From positions 868,001 through 932,000 of the forward strand of contig NZ_JAJAVE010000001.1 in NCBI RefSeq assembly GCF_020532675.1: a DNA stretch of 64,000 bases. The letters are read 5' to 3'. Origin of the DNA: Methylobacillus gramineus (lineage in GTDB: Bacteria; Pseudomonadota; Gammaproteobacteria; Burkholderiales; Methylophilaceae). Of this stretch, positions 39,938 to 49,602 are shown one piece after another (position 1 is the first letter of the stretch; the number at the start of each line of letters is the position of its first letter). Made by a program: the position numbers and the translations under genes. The notes under the pieces were generated by a model. That model was given only the letters and a program-made list of their open reading frames with translations. It did not search any database and was not told where the DNA came from.

Positions 39938-41326
39938 ATGCTTCCAGCCTATGTATTGCTTGACCTTGAAACCACCGGTGCTACCCCTCTCAGAGACAGA
40001 ATCACGGAAATCGGTCTGATTCGCTACGAAGGTGGCGTGGAGGTAAGCCGCTGGCAAACGCTGGTGAACCCGGAAATGCATATCTCATCTTTCATTCAGG
40101 GCATTACCGGTATCAATAATGACATGGTGAAGGATGCGCCCTTGTTCCAGGATGTGGCAGCTGACTTGATGACTTACCTGCAAGGCGCTGTGTTATGCGC
40201 GCACAACGTGCGTTTTGACCATGGCTTTCTCAAGAGTGAGTTCAAGCGTCTGGGCATTACATTGCGGCAGAATGTGCTGTGCACGGTCAAGCTATCGCGG
40301 CTTTTATATCCTGAGCACAAGAGCCATGGCCTGGATGCGATTATTCAGCGGCACGGCATTGCATGCTCATCACGGCACCGTGCCATGGGGGATGTTGAGG
40401 TGATGGCAGCGTTTCTTGAAATTGCGCAACTGGAACATGGTGCTTATAAGTTGGAGCAGACTGCCAATCAATTGCTGAAAGGGCAAACCCTGCCTGCGGG
40501 CATAGACCCTCAGTTACTGGAGGATATGCCGGAGACCCCTGGGGTTTATCTGTTTTATGGCGATAACACCCTGCCCTTGTACGTAGGTAAAAGCGTCAAT
40601 ATCCGTTCCCGCGTGCTTTCCCATTTCAGTGGTGACCATGCCCGTACAAAAAGCATGCGTATCTCACAGGAGATCAAGCATATTGAATGGATAGAAACTG
40701 CGGGGGAATTTGGCGCACTGCTGCTTGAATCGCGGCTGATCAAGGAGCGCCAGCCTATCTATAACCGCCAGCTCAGGCGCGAGCGGCAGTTATGCTCATG
40801 GCAGCTATCTGACTCATCCACGCAGACACCATTGCTGACACTGGTGAATCACGATGACATCACCCCGGCATCATTAGGGCAGTCATACGGCACTTATCGG
40901 AGCAAGCGCCAGGCCGTTGCGGCCTTGCGACAGATTGTGGAAGCGCACCAGTTGTGTCCGCAATGGGTGGGTCTGGAGCCGGGCCAGGGTCCCTGCTTTG
41001 CCTTTCAACTCAAGCGTTGCAAGGGTGTGTGTTGCGGCAAAGAGTCTCCAGACATTCATTACCTGCGCCTGAAACAGGCGCTCATTGCACAGCAATTAAA
41101 ATACTGGCCTTATCCAGGCAAGATCGGCATCAAGGAATCGAATGCCGACAATGGCAAATCATCGATCCATGTCTTTGAGCACTGGAATTATCTTGGCTCT
41201 GCAGAAGATGAAGCAGCATGTGCAGAACTGCTATTAAGCAAGAGCGACTTTTACTTTGACCTGGATAGCTACAAGCTGCTGCTGAAAGAGCTTGGAAAAG
41301 CCAAGATCAAGATTATTCAGCTATAA
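39938..41326 (+). CDS. DnaQ-type exonuclease fused to UvrC-like GIY-YIG nuclease
   Basis: A 462-residue two-domain nuclease. The N-terminus (1-170) is a DEDD-type 3'-5' exonuclease with LLDLETTGATPLRDRITEIG, AHNVRFDHGFLKSEF and HRAMGDVEV. The middle (about 195-285) is a GIY-YIG domain, with PETPGVYLFYGDNTLPLYVG, KSVNIRSRVLSHF and the catalytic Glu in LLLESRLIKERQPIYN. This is the domain order of DnaQ-Cho type repair proteins, known in proteobacteria as an exonuclease fused to a UvrC homologue. A Cys cluster (FQLKRCKGVCCGKE) follows. There is no strong ribosome site before the ATG. It is probably involved in excision repair. Confidence 0.9.
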   Translation: MLPAYVLLDLETTGATPLRDRITEIGLIRYEGGVEVSRWQTLVNPEMHISSFIQGITGINNDMVKDAPLFQDVAADLMTYLQGAVLCAHNVRFDHGFLKSEFKRLGITLRQNVLCTVKLSRLLYPEHKSHGLDAIIQRHGIACSSRHRAMGDVEVMAAFLEIAQLEHGAYKLEQTANQLLKGQTLPAGIDPQLLEDMPETPGVYLFYGDNTLPLYVGKSVNIRSRVLSHFSGDHARTKSMRISQEIKHIEWIETAGEFGALLLESRLIKERQPIYNRQLRRERQLCSWQLSDSSTQTPLLTLVNHDDITPASLGQSYGTYRSKRQAVAALRQIVEAHQLCPQWVGLEPGQGPCFAFQLKRCKGVCCGKESPDIHYLRLKQALIAQQLKYWPYPGKIGIKESNADNGKSSIHVFEHWNYLGSAEDEAACAELLLSKSDFYFDLDSYKLLLKELGKAKIKIIQL

Positions 41327-41341
41327 CCACAGTAAGAAAGC

Positions 41342-43180
41342 CTAAAACTCCTGGCCTTGCTCATACGCATGATAAAGCGCTGCGTAATGGCCACTCTGCT
41401 GCATCAGCTCAGCATGTGCACCCTGCTCCACCACCTGGCCCTGGCGAATCACTGCAATCCGATCAGCATCTCGAATAGTCGCCAAGCGATGCGCAATGAT
41501 GATGGCTGTGCGGCCCTCACACAGAAGCCTTAAGGCATGCTGGATTTTGCGCTCGGTCTGGATATCGACGGCGGATGTGGCCTCATCCAGAATCAGGATG
41601 GCGGGGTCCGCCAGATAGGCCCGCACCAAACACACCAATTGGCGCTGCCCGTGGCTAAGATGAGTGCCTAGCGCGCCAACCTCGGTATGGTAGCCATGAG
41701 GCAGCCGGCTGATGATGTCATGCACGCCCAATGCTTGCGCAGCATGGATGAAATCCTGCTCATTGGCCTGCGGATTAGCCAATTGCAAGTTATCGAAAAT
41801 AGTGCCGCTGAAGAGTACGTTGTCCTGTAACACCACGCCTACATGCCGACGTAGATCTCGCTGGGCAACGTCTTTCACATCCTTGCCATCAATCAACACA
41901 GCGCCGCCCTGCACTTCATAAAACCGGGTCAGCAATTGCACCAGAGTACTCTTGCCATGACCTGTCGGCCCCACAATCGCCAGTACCTCACCTGCAGGAA
42001 TCTTGAGGTCAAGATGACGGATCACCGGGGTAGCTGCCAATGGGTTATAGGAAAAGACAACGTCCCTGAACTCAACATCGCCATTCACTTGTTCAAATGG
42101 CAGCACCTGCTCCTTGTCACGGATTTCCGGTTTGGTATCCAGCAACAGGAAGATGCGCTGGGCTGAGGCAACGCCATTGATATAACGCTCAAATAGATCA
42201 CCCAGCTCTTGCAGCGGGCCCAGGAACATGAATACATAAAACATGCTGGCTGCCAGCTGACCAAAGCTGATATGGCCCAATGCGACTTCGCGTCCACCAA
42301 ATACGAGTAGCAACATCATGCCCAGTGTTGTCAGAATGCTGGTGAAGTGGGTGAACCAACCTGACATCAGGGTATTGCGGATCAACGACTGGATGAAGTC
42401 CTGGATCAGCAATCGATATCGCGCACGATTGCTTTCTTCCTGCACGGTCTGCTTGATCATGCGTACGCCAGCCACAGTTTCCACCAAGTGGGCGGTAAAG
42501 CGTGCGCGGTTTTCTGCTACTTTCGCGTAATTGCTTTGTGCCAGCTTCTTGAATAACCAGGTAGCCCCTAGTAGCAACGGGATAATCGAAGCCAGGCTCA
42601 GAAACAGCACAGGGGAGATCAACCACAGCAACACACCGGCAACGAAGCTACGCAACAAGGCAGACAGCAGCTCGGGCGGGCCTTGTATCATCAGCGGTTC
42701 CAGGCTGTCTACGTCACGATCTATGCGTGACACGATACGGCCTGACTTGGTGCGGTCAAAATAGCCCACACTCAGGTGTTGCACATGATTGAACACGCTG
42801 ACACGCAAACTGTTCAACACGCGAATGGCAGCAGAGCCGGACAAATATTGAGATACCCCGGCCAAACCAAAACGGCCGGCCCAGGAGACCGTCATACCGA
42901 CCAGAGCCCAGGCAATCAGGTGGATATCAAGGCTGTAGGCGCCGGTGACACTCTTGATAATGCCATGATCTATCACCTGCTCAATAAAATAAGGGCGCAA
43001 GAAGACAAAAGATACGAGCAGGATTTCAGCCAGGATGGAGCCCAGCACGAAATGACGCACGGGGCGCAGCAAGGGTAACAAGCGCCAGAACATGCCACGC
43101 TGCAGCTTCTGCTGCGCGAACATCTCTTCCAGCTCAATATCCGACATCACCTTGAGGGTGGATGCATTATCAACGGCCAT
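41342..43180 (-). CDS. Heterodimeric ABC exporter, subunit B (second copy)
   Basis: A 612-residue protein paralogous to 35122-36972, with the same features. Walker A is VGPTGHGKST, the signature is altered to LSHGQRQLVCLVRAY, Walker B is an intact LILDEATSAVD, and the H-loop is IIAHRLATI. The start ATG at 43180 has GGGGA six bases upstream, inside the end of its partner; an ATG at 43183 is possible. The pair is on the minus strand, mirror-like to the plus-strand pair at 33-37 kb. Confidence 0.9.
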   Translation of the reverse strand: MAVDNASTLKVMSDIELEEMFAQQKLQRGMFWRLLPLLRPVRHFVLGSILAEILLVSFVFLRPYFIEQVIDHGIIKSVTGAYSLDIHLIAWALVGMTVSWAGRFGLAGVSQYLSGSAAIRVLNSLRVSVFNHVQHLSVGYFDRTKSGRIVSRIDRDVDSLEPLMIQGPPELLSALLRSFVAGVLLWLISPVLFLSLASIIPLLLGATWLFKKLAQSNYAKVAENRARFTAHLVETVAGVRMIKQTVQEESNRARYRLLIQDFIQSLIRNTLMSGWFTHFTSILTTLGMMLLLVFGGREVALGHISFGQLAASMFYVFMFLGPLQELGDLFERYINGVASAQRIFLLLDTKPEIRDKEQVLPFEQVNGDVEFRDVVFSYNPLAATPVIRHLDLKIPAGEVLAIVGPTGHGKSTLVQLLTRFYEVQGGAVLIDGKDVKDVAQRDLRRHVGVVLQDNVLFSGTIFDNLQLANPQANEQDFIHAAQALGVHDIISRLPHGYHTEVGALGTHLSHGQRQLVCLVRAYLADPAILILDEATSAVDIQTERKIQHALRLLCEGRTAIIIAHRLATIRDADRIAVIRQGQVVEQGAHAELMQQSGHYAALYHAYEQGQEF

Positions 43181-44954
43181 CATCTATCCCCATCAGTTCA
43201 CGATATTCCGCATTATTGGCTGTGAGGCTGGCATGTGTGCCTTCAGCCACGATCTGTCCGCCTGAAAGTAACATCACGCGATCCGCAAGGAGGATGGTGG
43301 ACAACTTGCTGGCAATCATGAATACAGAGATAGCCTGGCCTTGTTGATCAGATAGACGGCGTATGTTCTGCAACACAGTGCGCTCGGTCACCGCATCTAG
43401 TGCACTGCTGGCATCATCCAGCACCAGGATGGCTGGCCTGCTGATCAATGCCCTGGCCAGACAGATACGCTGACGCTGCCCGCCGGACAAGGTAATGCCC
43501 CTGTCACCGATCTTGGTATGCAATCCTTCACTGAGGCCTGCCAGCACCTCATCTGCTGCTGCCATATGTATTGCCCAGCGCAGTTCATCATCCGTGGCAT
43601 CGGCTGCGGCGAGACGCAAGTTAGCAGCCAATGTATCGGAAAACAAGAATCCCTCTTGTGGCACCATATGAATCTTGCGCCTGACATCATCCAGGACAAC
43701 ATCCCGCAAATCCTGCCATTGATCATCCTGGCCGACTTCCACCCGCCCGGCTGCCGGATCAACCAGACGCGGTAGTAAATTAGCCAGCGTGCTTTTGCCT
43801 GAACCAGTTGCACCCACCAGGGCAATCACTTCCCCAGGGTTCAATGTGAGATTGCAATCATTCAACACCGGGTTACCACCGCCTGGTGGCAGCACGGTGA
43901 TGCCAGTCAAACGCACGCCTATGGCATTGGTCTTGATCGGCGCATGGCCACTTTCAATTTCAGGCAAGGCATCCAGCAGCTCCCAGATGCGGGCAGCTGA
44001 CGATCGCGCATCAGCAAATACCTGCATCACGCGGCCCACGCCTTCTACCCGGAACACCAGGGTAGTGGACATCAGCAAGGCGGCGACCAGTTCACCAAAA
44101 TTCAGTTGATTCTGGGAGACCAGGTAAGCGCCCGTCCCCAGCACCCAAACCTGCCCAATGCCTACTACAAACTGTGGTAAGGGAATACGTGAACTGGAGT
44201 AGGCCAGTGCTTCCAGTGCCTGGCTGACAAAAAACCGGACATGCCCTTCAAAACGGTTCACACGTGAGGCTTCCAGGCCAAATGCCTTGATCACGCGTAC
44301 ACCACTCACGCCTTCGGTCAGATCCTGGTTGACGGTGTCAAACGCATTGCCCACCGCACGATCAAGCTTTACCAAGTGATCTGTCTGGCGAATCAGGATA
44401 AAAAAACCAATAAGCGTCAACACGAGTGGGCCTATGCCCAGCAAAGGGTGATACCAAAAAAGAAAGCCCACTGCGGCAATGACAATAAAAGAGGTATCCA
44501 CTACCTGGCGCCAGAAGCTGATCAGGGCATCACGTACCTTGTCTGAATCGCGGGTGGTTCGGGTGACAATCTCCCCTGCTCCATGCAGCCAGTGATACGC
44601 CAGATCCAGGCGCTGCACCTGCACCAATATCATTTCGCGCAAGTGTCCGAGCAGATCCTGCTGGATCACCAATGAAAGCCAGCCAACAAAATACATCAGT
44701 AAAGCACGCCCTGCGGCAATCCCAACAATCACCAGCAACCAATGTACGGCAACACTGACATCCACATGCCCTGTTGCATCCACCACCACGGCAAGACCAA
44801 GCTCTACTTCATGAACGGCCTTGGCTATCATGCCTTGCTGCCAGGCCAGCATGAAATTGGCCAACGCAAACAGGGCGGCTGAAATCCAGAAACGGATGGG
44901 GGTGCGCCGATACAGCAACAGGCAGCGCAACAAGGGATAGGAGCGGATATTCAC
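43170..44954 (-). CDS. Heterodimeric ABC exporter, subunit A (second copy)
   Basis: A 594-residue protein with exactly the length of its paralogue at 33348. Walker A is VGATGSGKST, the signature LSGGQRQRICLARAL is canonical, Walker B LVLDDASSALD has Asp for the catalytic Glu, and MIASKLSTI lacks the H-loop His. It overlaps its partner by 11 bases. A hairpin separates it from the importer operon upstream on the same strand. Confidence 0.9.
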   Translation of the reverse strand: MNIRSYPLLRCLLLYRRTPIRFWISAALFALANFMLAWQQGMIAKAVHEVELGLAVVVDATGHVDVSVAVHWLLVIVGIAAGRALLMYFVGWLSLVIQQDLLGHLREMILVQVQRLDLAYHWLHGAGEIVTRTTRDSDKVRDALISFWRQVVDTSFIVIAAVGFLFWYHPLLGIGPLVLTLIGFFILIRQTDHLVKLDRAVGNAFDTVNQDLTEGVSGVRVIKAFGLEASRVNRFEGHVRFFVSQALEALAYSSSRIPLPQFVVGIGQVWVLGTGAYLVSQNQLNFGELVAALLMSTTLVFRVEGVGRVMQVFADARSSAARIWELLDALPEIESGHAPIKTNAIGVRLTGITVLPPGGGNPVLNDCNLTLNPGEVIALVGATGSGKSTLANLLPRLVDPAAGRVEVGQDDQWQDLRDVVLDDVRRKIHMVPQEGFLFSDTLAANLRLAAADATDDELRWAIHMAAADEVLAGLSEGLHTKIGDRGITLSGGQRQRICLARALISRPAILVLDDASSALDAVTERTVLQNIRRLSDQQGQAISVFMIASKLSTILLADRVMLLSGGQIVAEGTHASLTANNAEYRELMGIDDGR

Positions 44955-45014
44955 AAACCATGACTTTCGGACAAATGATGATGGCTTATCTCAAGGGAAG
45001 AGCCGCTAACCATT

Positions 45015-45042
45015 AATACGGCAGCTTGAATGCTGCCGTATT
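45015..45042 (-). terminator. Hairpin after permease gene, before ABC exporter pair
   Basis: AATACGGCAGC pairs with GCTGCCGTATT around six bases, just after the permease stop. The T-run is short (ATTAAT), so termination may be partial. Confidence 0.65.
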
Positions 45043-45063
45043 TGGGACACATGGATTGAAAGG

Positions 45064-45846
45064 CTAGCGCAGATTACGCCAGCGGAACAGATATTTGCCT
45101 ACCTGGTTGATCAGGTAATTCATGAGAAAACCCAGCAGACCAATCAACGCTGTCAGGATAATCAATATATCCATGCGAGAGGCCGCCTGTGCATTCATCA
45201 TGATATTGCCCAAGCCAGCCCCGGCACTGAATAATATCTCGCTACCTATCGTTGCCAGCCAGGCAAACGCCAGTGCAAACGATACGCCAGTAAAAATATT
45301 AGGTAAGGCTGCTGGCAGCAGTATCTTGATAAATGTCCTGGTGCGACTCAATTTGAGCACATCGCCCACTTCCCTGTACTTGCCCTCCACCTGGTGGAGG
45401 CTCTCATAAGTTGCCAATACCAGAGGATAAAATGCGGAAAGGCACACCACGACCAGCTTGGAAGGATCGCCATTCCCCAACCACAAGCTGAACAAAGGCA
45501 CCAGCCCCATGAGAGGTACTTGACGCAGCATATGATACAGCGGACCAATCAAGACATCGGCAACACGCCATTGAGCCATGACAGCGCCAACAGTAAAGCC
45601 GAAGAAGCCACCAATCAGTAGGCCAAAGAAAGCACGTTGCAGGCTGGCTGCAATCCCTTGCTGCAACTCTCCGGTTGATATGACCTCTATCAGGCCGTGG
45701 TAAATCTGCTCAATGGAGGCAAATGCGTAGGCATTTTCAGCGCTCTGACGGGACATAATTTCCCACACGAGCAATAAAGCGAGCGGGATCAGCCACCCGC
45801 GGGCAGAATTAAGAAAACTGAATCTGGATAAAGTTTGTGTTGTCAT
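45064..45846 (-). CDS. SsuC/TauC-type ABC importer permease (1)
   Basis: An inner-membrane permease of 260 aa with six predicted helices. The cytoplasmic EAA-type loop KYREVGDVLKLSRTRTFIKI followed by LLPAALPNIFTG contacts the ATPase. It belongs to the sulfonate/nitrate/taurine family. The start MTTQTLSRFS lies five bases after the stop of the other permease. It may form a heterodimer with that one, with the ATPase at 48763 and the two binding proteins at 49934-52055. Confidence 0.9.
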   Translation of the reverse strand: MTTQTLSRFSFLNSARGWLIPLALLLVWEIMSRQSAENAYAFASIEQIYHGLIEVISTGELQQGIAASLQRAFFGLLIGGFFGFTVGAVMAQWRVADVLIGPLYHMLRQVPLMGLVPLFSLWLGNGDPSKLVVVCLSAFYPLVLATYESLHQVEGKYREVGDVLKLSRTRTFIKILLPAALPNIFTGVSFALAFAWLATIGSEILFSAGAGLGNIMMNAQAASRMDILIILTALIGLLGFLMNYLINQVGKYLFRWRNLR

Positions 45847-45851
45847 GATGC

Positions 45852-46661
45852 TCACGCTGTACGCCATGGAATAAGGTTGGCTTCACCCCATTTGAAGATG
45901 CGGTCGATACCAAAACCGATCAAGCCGGTTAACACCACTCCGACCATGACAATATCAATACGGAATACCTCCCGTCCCATTTGCATCATGTGGCCAAGGC
46001 CACTGTCTGCAGCCAGCAGCTCAGCCGCGACCAAGATAGTCCAGGAGCGGGAGAATGCAATGCGAAACCCAGTCAATACCGGAGGCAAGATGGCAGGAAT
46101 CACAATTTTGGTATAAAGCGTATACGTGGGTAACTTGTAAGCTTGCGCCACTTCAAAATAATTGCGGGATACGCCCTTGGTGGCTTCATACGAAGCCAAA
46201 GCAACGGTAAAGAATGCAGCCTTGGTCACAATCGCAATCTTGAATATCTCATCAATGCCAAATAACAGGATGAAGATAGGAATCAGGGCAATGCTGGGTA
46301 CTTGTCGCACGGCCTGGAAAACCGGGGAGAAAAATCCCTCTACTCGCTTAGACAAGGCCATGAGAATGCCAAAGAGTAAACCGGAGCTGGCGCCAATCAG
46401 GAAACCTATTCCCAAACGTGACAAACTAATGGACAAATGCTCCCAAAGCTCACCTGAGTCCAGCAACTCATGAAAAGCTTGCAAAACAACGAAGGGCGAT
46501 ACCAGAAGTTGAGGGGAGAACAACTCTATCTTCGTTACCCAGGTCCAGAGTAGCAAGAAAGCAATGGGGGAAATAAATGCCGCCAGTCTTAAACGACTAC
46601 GGCGGCGAAAGGTGGGATCGGCCTGGTTGATGCCAAGTGCGACCCTGACTCCTATACTCAT
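45852..46661 (-). CDS. SsuC/TauC-type ABC importer permease (2)
   Basis: A 269-residue permease of the same family as its neighbour. Its EAA-type loop reads NYFEVAQAYKLPTYTLYTKI followed by VIPAILPPVLTG. It lies between exbD and the first permease gene, after a perfect hairpin. Two different SsuC-type permeases in tandem are less usual than one, which homodimerises in SsuABC. Confidence 0.9.
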   Translation of the reverse strand: MSIGVRVALGINQADPTFRRRSRLRLAAFISPIAFLLLWTWVTKIELFSPQLLVSPFVVLQAFHELLDSGELWEHLSISLSRLGIGFLIGASSGLLFGILMALSKRVEGFFSPVFQAVRQVPSIALIPIFILLFGIDEIFKIAIVTKAAFFTVALASYEATKGVSRNYFEVAQAYKLPTYTLYTKIVIPAILPPVLTGFRIAFSRSWTILVAAELLAADSGLGHMMQMGREVFRIDIVMVGVVLTGLIGFGIDRIFKWGEANLIPWRTA

Positions 46662-46680
46662 GTAATCACTCTTTCTCCAG

Positions 46681-46710
46681 ATAAGCGCTCTGAATTACCA
46701 GAGCGCTTAT
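46681..46710 (-). other. Perfect 12-bp hairpin between exbD and permease genes
   Basis: ATAAGCGCTCTG pairs with CAGAGCGCTTAT around six bases. There is no T-run; the ribosome site GGAG of the permease follows directly. It may be an RNA processing or stability element that sets different expression of TonB-ExbBD and the permeases. Confidence 0.6.
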
Positions 46711-46715
46711 TTGAC

Positions 46716-47123
46716 CTATTCAGCTTGGGTCAGTACTGCCAACTTGGTAATACCTGCGCGCTCTATAGAGGCCATGACCTTGGCCACTACGCCATAATTG
46801 ACAGCTTCATCTGAGCTCAAATGTAATGCCAGTTCAGGATTGGCCGTATGTCGGCTCTTCAATTCAGATTCCAGCTGCCCAAGTGCAAACTCCTGCTTAT
46901 CCACATAGACCTTACCCTCCGCATCCACACTTACCGTGACTGGCTTCTTGGGCTCAGGCGGCTGGGTTGCTGCAGTTTTTGGCAAGTTCACGGTAATTGC
47001 ATTATTGAGTACTGGAATTGTCACGATAAAAGCTACCAACAATACCAACATCACATCCACTAATGGAGTGATATTGATTTCGCTTAGTACTTCATCGCCT
47101 TCAGTGCTAGATGAAAATGCCAT
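46716..47123 (-). CDS. exbD: ExbD-type energy transducer
   Basis: A 135-residue protein with one N-terminal membrane helix carrying the essential Asp in NITPLVDVMLVLLVAF, then a periplasmic domain (VSVDAEGKVYVDKQEFAL). With ExbB it converts proton motive force for TonB. Its ATG overlaps the exbB stop by one base (TAATG). Confidence 0.94.
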   Translation of the reverse strand: MAFSSSTEGDEVLSEINITPLVDVMLVLLVAFIVTIPVLNNAITVNLPKTAATQPPEPKKPVTVSVDAEGKVYVDKQEFALGQLESELKSRHTANPELALHLSSDEAVNYGVVAKVMASIERAGITKLAVLTQAE

Positions 47124-47860
47124 TATGCAAACGCCTCATTTTTAAGGTTCACAACAGATGAATTGGTGTCTGTGCTTTGTTTAGAAGCAGATAGGTCAAT
47201 AGCCTTGCCGCTAAAATTAACCTTCCTTGATAAACGAATAAGATCGGCAGCAAAATCATCAAGATCACCACTGATCAGTTTCAGACGACGAGTAAAGAAG
47301 TTATAGGCCAATACTGCAGGTACAGCTACCGCGATACCGAGACCTGTAGCCACCAATGCCTCGCCGATAGGGCCAGCAACTACTTCCAAGCTTGCGGATC
47401 CAAGTGCACCAATATTAGTCAGCGCATTCATAATGCCCCAGACGGTACCAAACAATCCCACAAAAGGAGATGTACTACCGATACTTGCCAAAATAGCCAA
47501 ACCACTATCCAAACTACGACGCTCTTTCAGGATTTGTTGACGTAATGAACGCTCCAGCAGATCTTGGCGATCGCCCGTATGTTCCAGATCATTAGAAACA
47601 TGTGTGTCCACATCGCGCAAGGTATGAAAGCCAGCATTAGCTACACGAGCAGCTGGGCCATCTACATCCTGAATCTCAGCAGCAGCCAGGATATTAGGAG
47701 CGCTCCAAAACTCTTTTTTATAACGCTTAGTTTGACTGCTAGCACGCCAATGTTGAAAGCCTTTTACCAATAACAAAGTCCATGTCACCACAGAAAAAGC
47801 AATCAGTGAATACAAAACGCCATCAACGATCAAAGACTTCGAATTTTCAATATCAAACAT
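47123..47860 (-). CDS. exbB: ExbB/TolQ-family proton channel
   Basis: A 245-residue MotA/TolQ/ExbB-family protein. The first membrane helix is near residues 15-32. The conserved IGSTSPFVGLFGTVWGIMNA lies at about residues 127-146, followed by GPIGEALVATGLGIAVAVPA. This lies in a tonB-exbB-exbD order embedded in an ABC importer operon, implying a dedicated energising set for the regulon's outer-membrane receptors. Confidence 0.94.
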   Translation of the reverse strand: MFDIENSKSLIVDGVLYSLIAFSVVTWTLLLVKGFQHWRASSQTKRYKKEFWSAPNILAAAEIQDVDGPAARVANAGFHTLRDVDTHVSNDLEHTGDRQDLLERSLRQQILKERRSLDSGLAILASIGSTSPFVGLFGTVWGIMNALTNIGALGSASLEVVAGPIGEALVATGLGIAVAVPAVLAYNFFTRRLKLISGDLDDFAADLIRLSRKVNFSGKAIDLSASKQSTDTNSSVVNLKNEAFA

Positions 47861-47906
47861 AATTTATTCCTTAAATAACTAGTGACTATTTTTTAATCTA
47901 AAGGCT

Positions 47907-48725
47907 TTATGAAGCCAACTTGAACTCGATAGGTACAGTTGCCCATCCATCAATAGGTGTATTCCCACGTTTTGATGGTGCAAACTCCCACCCTTTGACG
48001 GCTTCAATGGCAGCATCGTCCAACGTTTTACGGCCGCTTGATTTTTTCACTTCCACATTTTCAACGCGTCCATTTGCCAATACCCTGACACGCAAAGTCA
48101 CTGTACCCTGCCATCCCTGACGTTGCGCGAATGACGGATACTTCGGTGCCGGATTATTCAGGTAACCCGCATAACCTGTTGCCTCAGTAATTGGCTCCTC
48201 TTTAGGAGGTGCAGGTGGTGCAGGTGGCGCTGGCGGTGCTGCTTCCACTGGGGCTGTAGTCTTCTGAGCTGTTGTATTCTCTTGAACTACAATATCGTCC
48301 GGCTTAATGTCCGGCTCCGCTTCAGGCGTCTTCAACGCAGGCTGAGGTTTAGGCTGCGGCGGCTGCACTTTCTTGGGAGGCGGTGGTGGCGGAGGTGGTG
48401 GCGGCTTAACCTCAGGCGGCGGCTCAATCACCGGCTTGATAATCTCAATTTCCACTCGTTTAGGCTGCACAATAGGTTCATGGCTTGTGTTGATATAGAC
48501 ATAGGCACCGAGGACATGGGCCGCAATCACTATCACGCCGAGAGCAAGATAATTCCTGCCAGAACCACCACTGGCTGCTTCATTTTCTAGCTGTTTTTGC
48601 CTGAAAACAAATGAGTGGTCAATGCGCTTGGTTGCTTCCGAAATCCTCTTCGCAACCGAGTCCCTATCAGGAAGAAAATCAGTTGAGTTAAGCAGACCGG
48701 AAGGCTTCAAGGCAGAAGTAGACAC
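47907..48725 (-). CDS. tonB: TonB protein
   Basis: A 272-residue inner-membrane protein spanning the periplasm. It has a cytoplasmic N-terminus (about 55 residues), one membrane helix (about 56-76), and a long Pro-rich region with KPPPPPPPPPPKKVQPPQP and PAPPAPPAPPKEEP. The C-terminal TonB domain starts YLNNPAPKYPSFAQRQGWQG and ends PIEFKLAS. The start is GTG at 48725, with AAGGAG seven bases upstream. It follows the ATPase gene by about 37 bases. Confidence 0.94.
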   Translation of the reverse strand: MSTSALKPSGLLNSTDFLPDRDSVAKRISEATKRIDHSFVFRQKQLENEAASGGSGRNYLALGVIVIAAHVLGAYVYINTSHEPIVQPKRVEIEIIKPVIEPPPEVKPPPPPPPPPPKKVQPPQPKPQPALKTPEAEPDIKPDDIVVQENTTAQKTTAPVEAAPPAPPAPPAPPKEEPITEATGYAGYLNNPAPKYPSFAQRQGWQGTVTLRVRVLANGRVENVEVKKSSGRKTLDDAAIEAVKGWEFAPSKRGNTPIDGWATVPIEFKLAS

Positions 48726-48762
48726 GTGTATTCTCCTTTTAACTTTAATCCATTGATGGGTG

Positions 48763-49602
48763 CTAGGAAAAATCTGTTAGCACGTCATCTTTAATACGCT
48801 GGAACTCTAAAGTTGAACGCACACGAGGTCGCGGTAGATCAACAGGAAGTATGCGCTTGATACGACCAGGATGTGATTCCATCACCACTACCCGATCCCC
48901 TAAAAATACAGCCTCTTCGACATCATGAGTCACGAGAATTGTTGTTAATCCCTCATGCTCCCAGAGACGTTGCAGTTCTTGCTGCAGTTTGAGCCTAGTT
49001 AATGCATCCAGTGCAGCAAATGGCTCGTCCAATAATAATAACTGGGGGCGCAAAACCAGGGCTCGGGCTATAGCCACACGCTGGGACATACCGCCAGATA
49101 TCTGATGCGGATAGGCTTTTTCAAATCCGCTTAAGCCCACCAAATCAATCTGTGCCTGCACCCGCTTCTTTTGCTCTGCCTTAGGAATCTCCGTGGCAGA
49201 AAATGCGAGTAAAATATTGGCTTCAACCGTTAGCCAGGGGAACAACCTGTGCTCCTGAAACACGATGCCGCGATTGAGATCTGTCCCAGTAATACGGGAT
49301 CCCTGATAGACAATATCGCCACCATACCCAGCATCCAAGCCAGCTACCAATCGCAACAATGTAGATTTGCCACAACCACTAGCGCCCACAATCGAGATGA
49401 ACTCGCCTGCCCTGACATCCAGATTGATTCCGGTAAGTACCTGCAAGCGCTCACCAGTTAACTGATAAGACTTCTCTACATTTTTAATTTCCAGCGTGAC
49501 AGGACTTAATGCCTTGCCAATTGCTGAAATATCTTGTGAACTAGGCTGAACCGCCAGTACTTTGTCTCGCTTGAAACTAAGTACTGCATTCAATGAACTC
49601 AT
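48763..49602 (-). CDS. SsuB/TauB-type ABC importer ATPase
   Basis: A 279-residue cytoplasmic ATPase. Walker A is VGASGCGKST, the Q-loop region is IVFQEHRLFPWL, the signature ISGGMSQRVAIARALVL, Walker B LLLLDEPFAALD, and the H-loop LVTHDVEEA. The start MSSLNAVLSFKRDK at 49602 has GGAGAAAG upstream; the frame upstream of this crosses non-coding sequence. It is the first gene behind a sigma-54 promoter, followed by tonB-exbB-exbD and the two permeases, and so lies in an unusual operon joining outer and inner membrane uptake. Confidence 0.92.
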   Translation of the reverse strand: MSSLNAVLSFKRDKVLAVQPSSQDISAIGKALSPVTLEIKNVEKSYQLTGERLQVLTGINLDVRAGEFISIVGASGCGKSTLLRLVAGLDAGYGGDIVYQGSRITGTDLNRGIVFQEHRLFPWLTVEANILLAFSATEIPKAEQKKRVQAQIDLVGLSGFEKAYPHQISGGMSQRVAIARALVLRPQLLLLDEPFAALDALTRLKLQQELQRLWEHEGLTTILVTHDVEEAVFLGDRVVVMESHPGRIKRILPVDLPRPRVRSTLEFQRIKDDVLTDFS

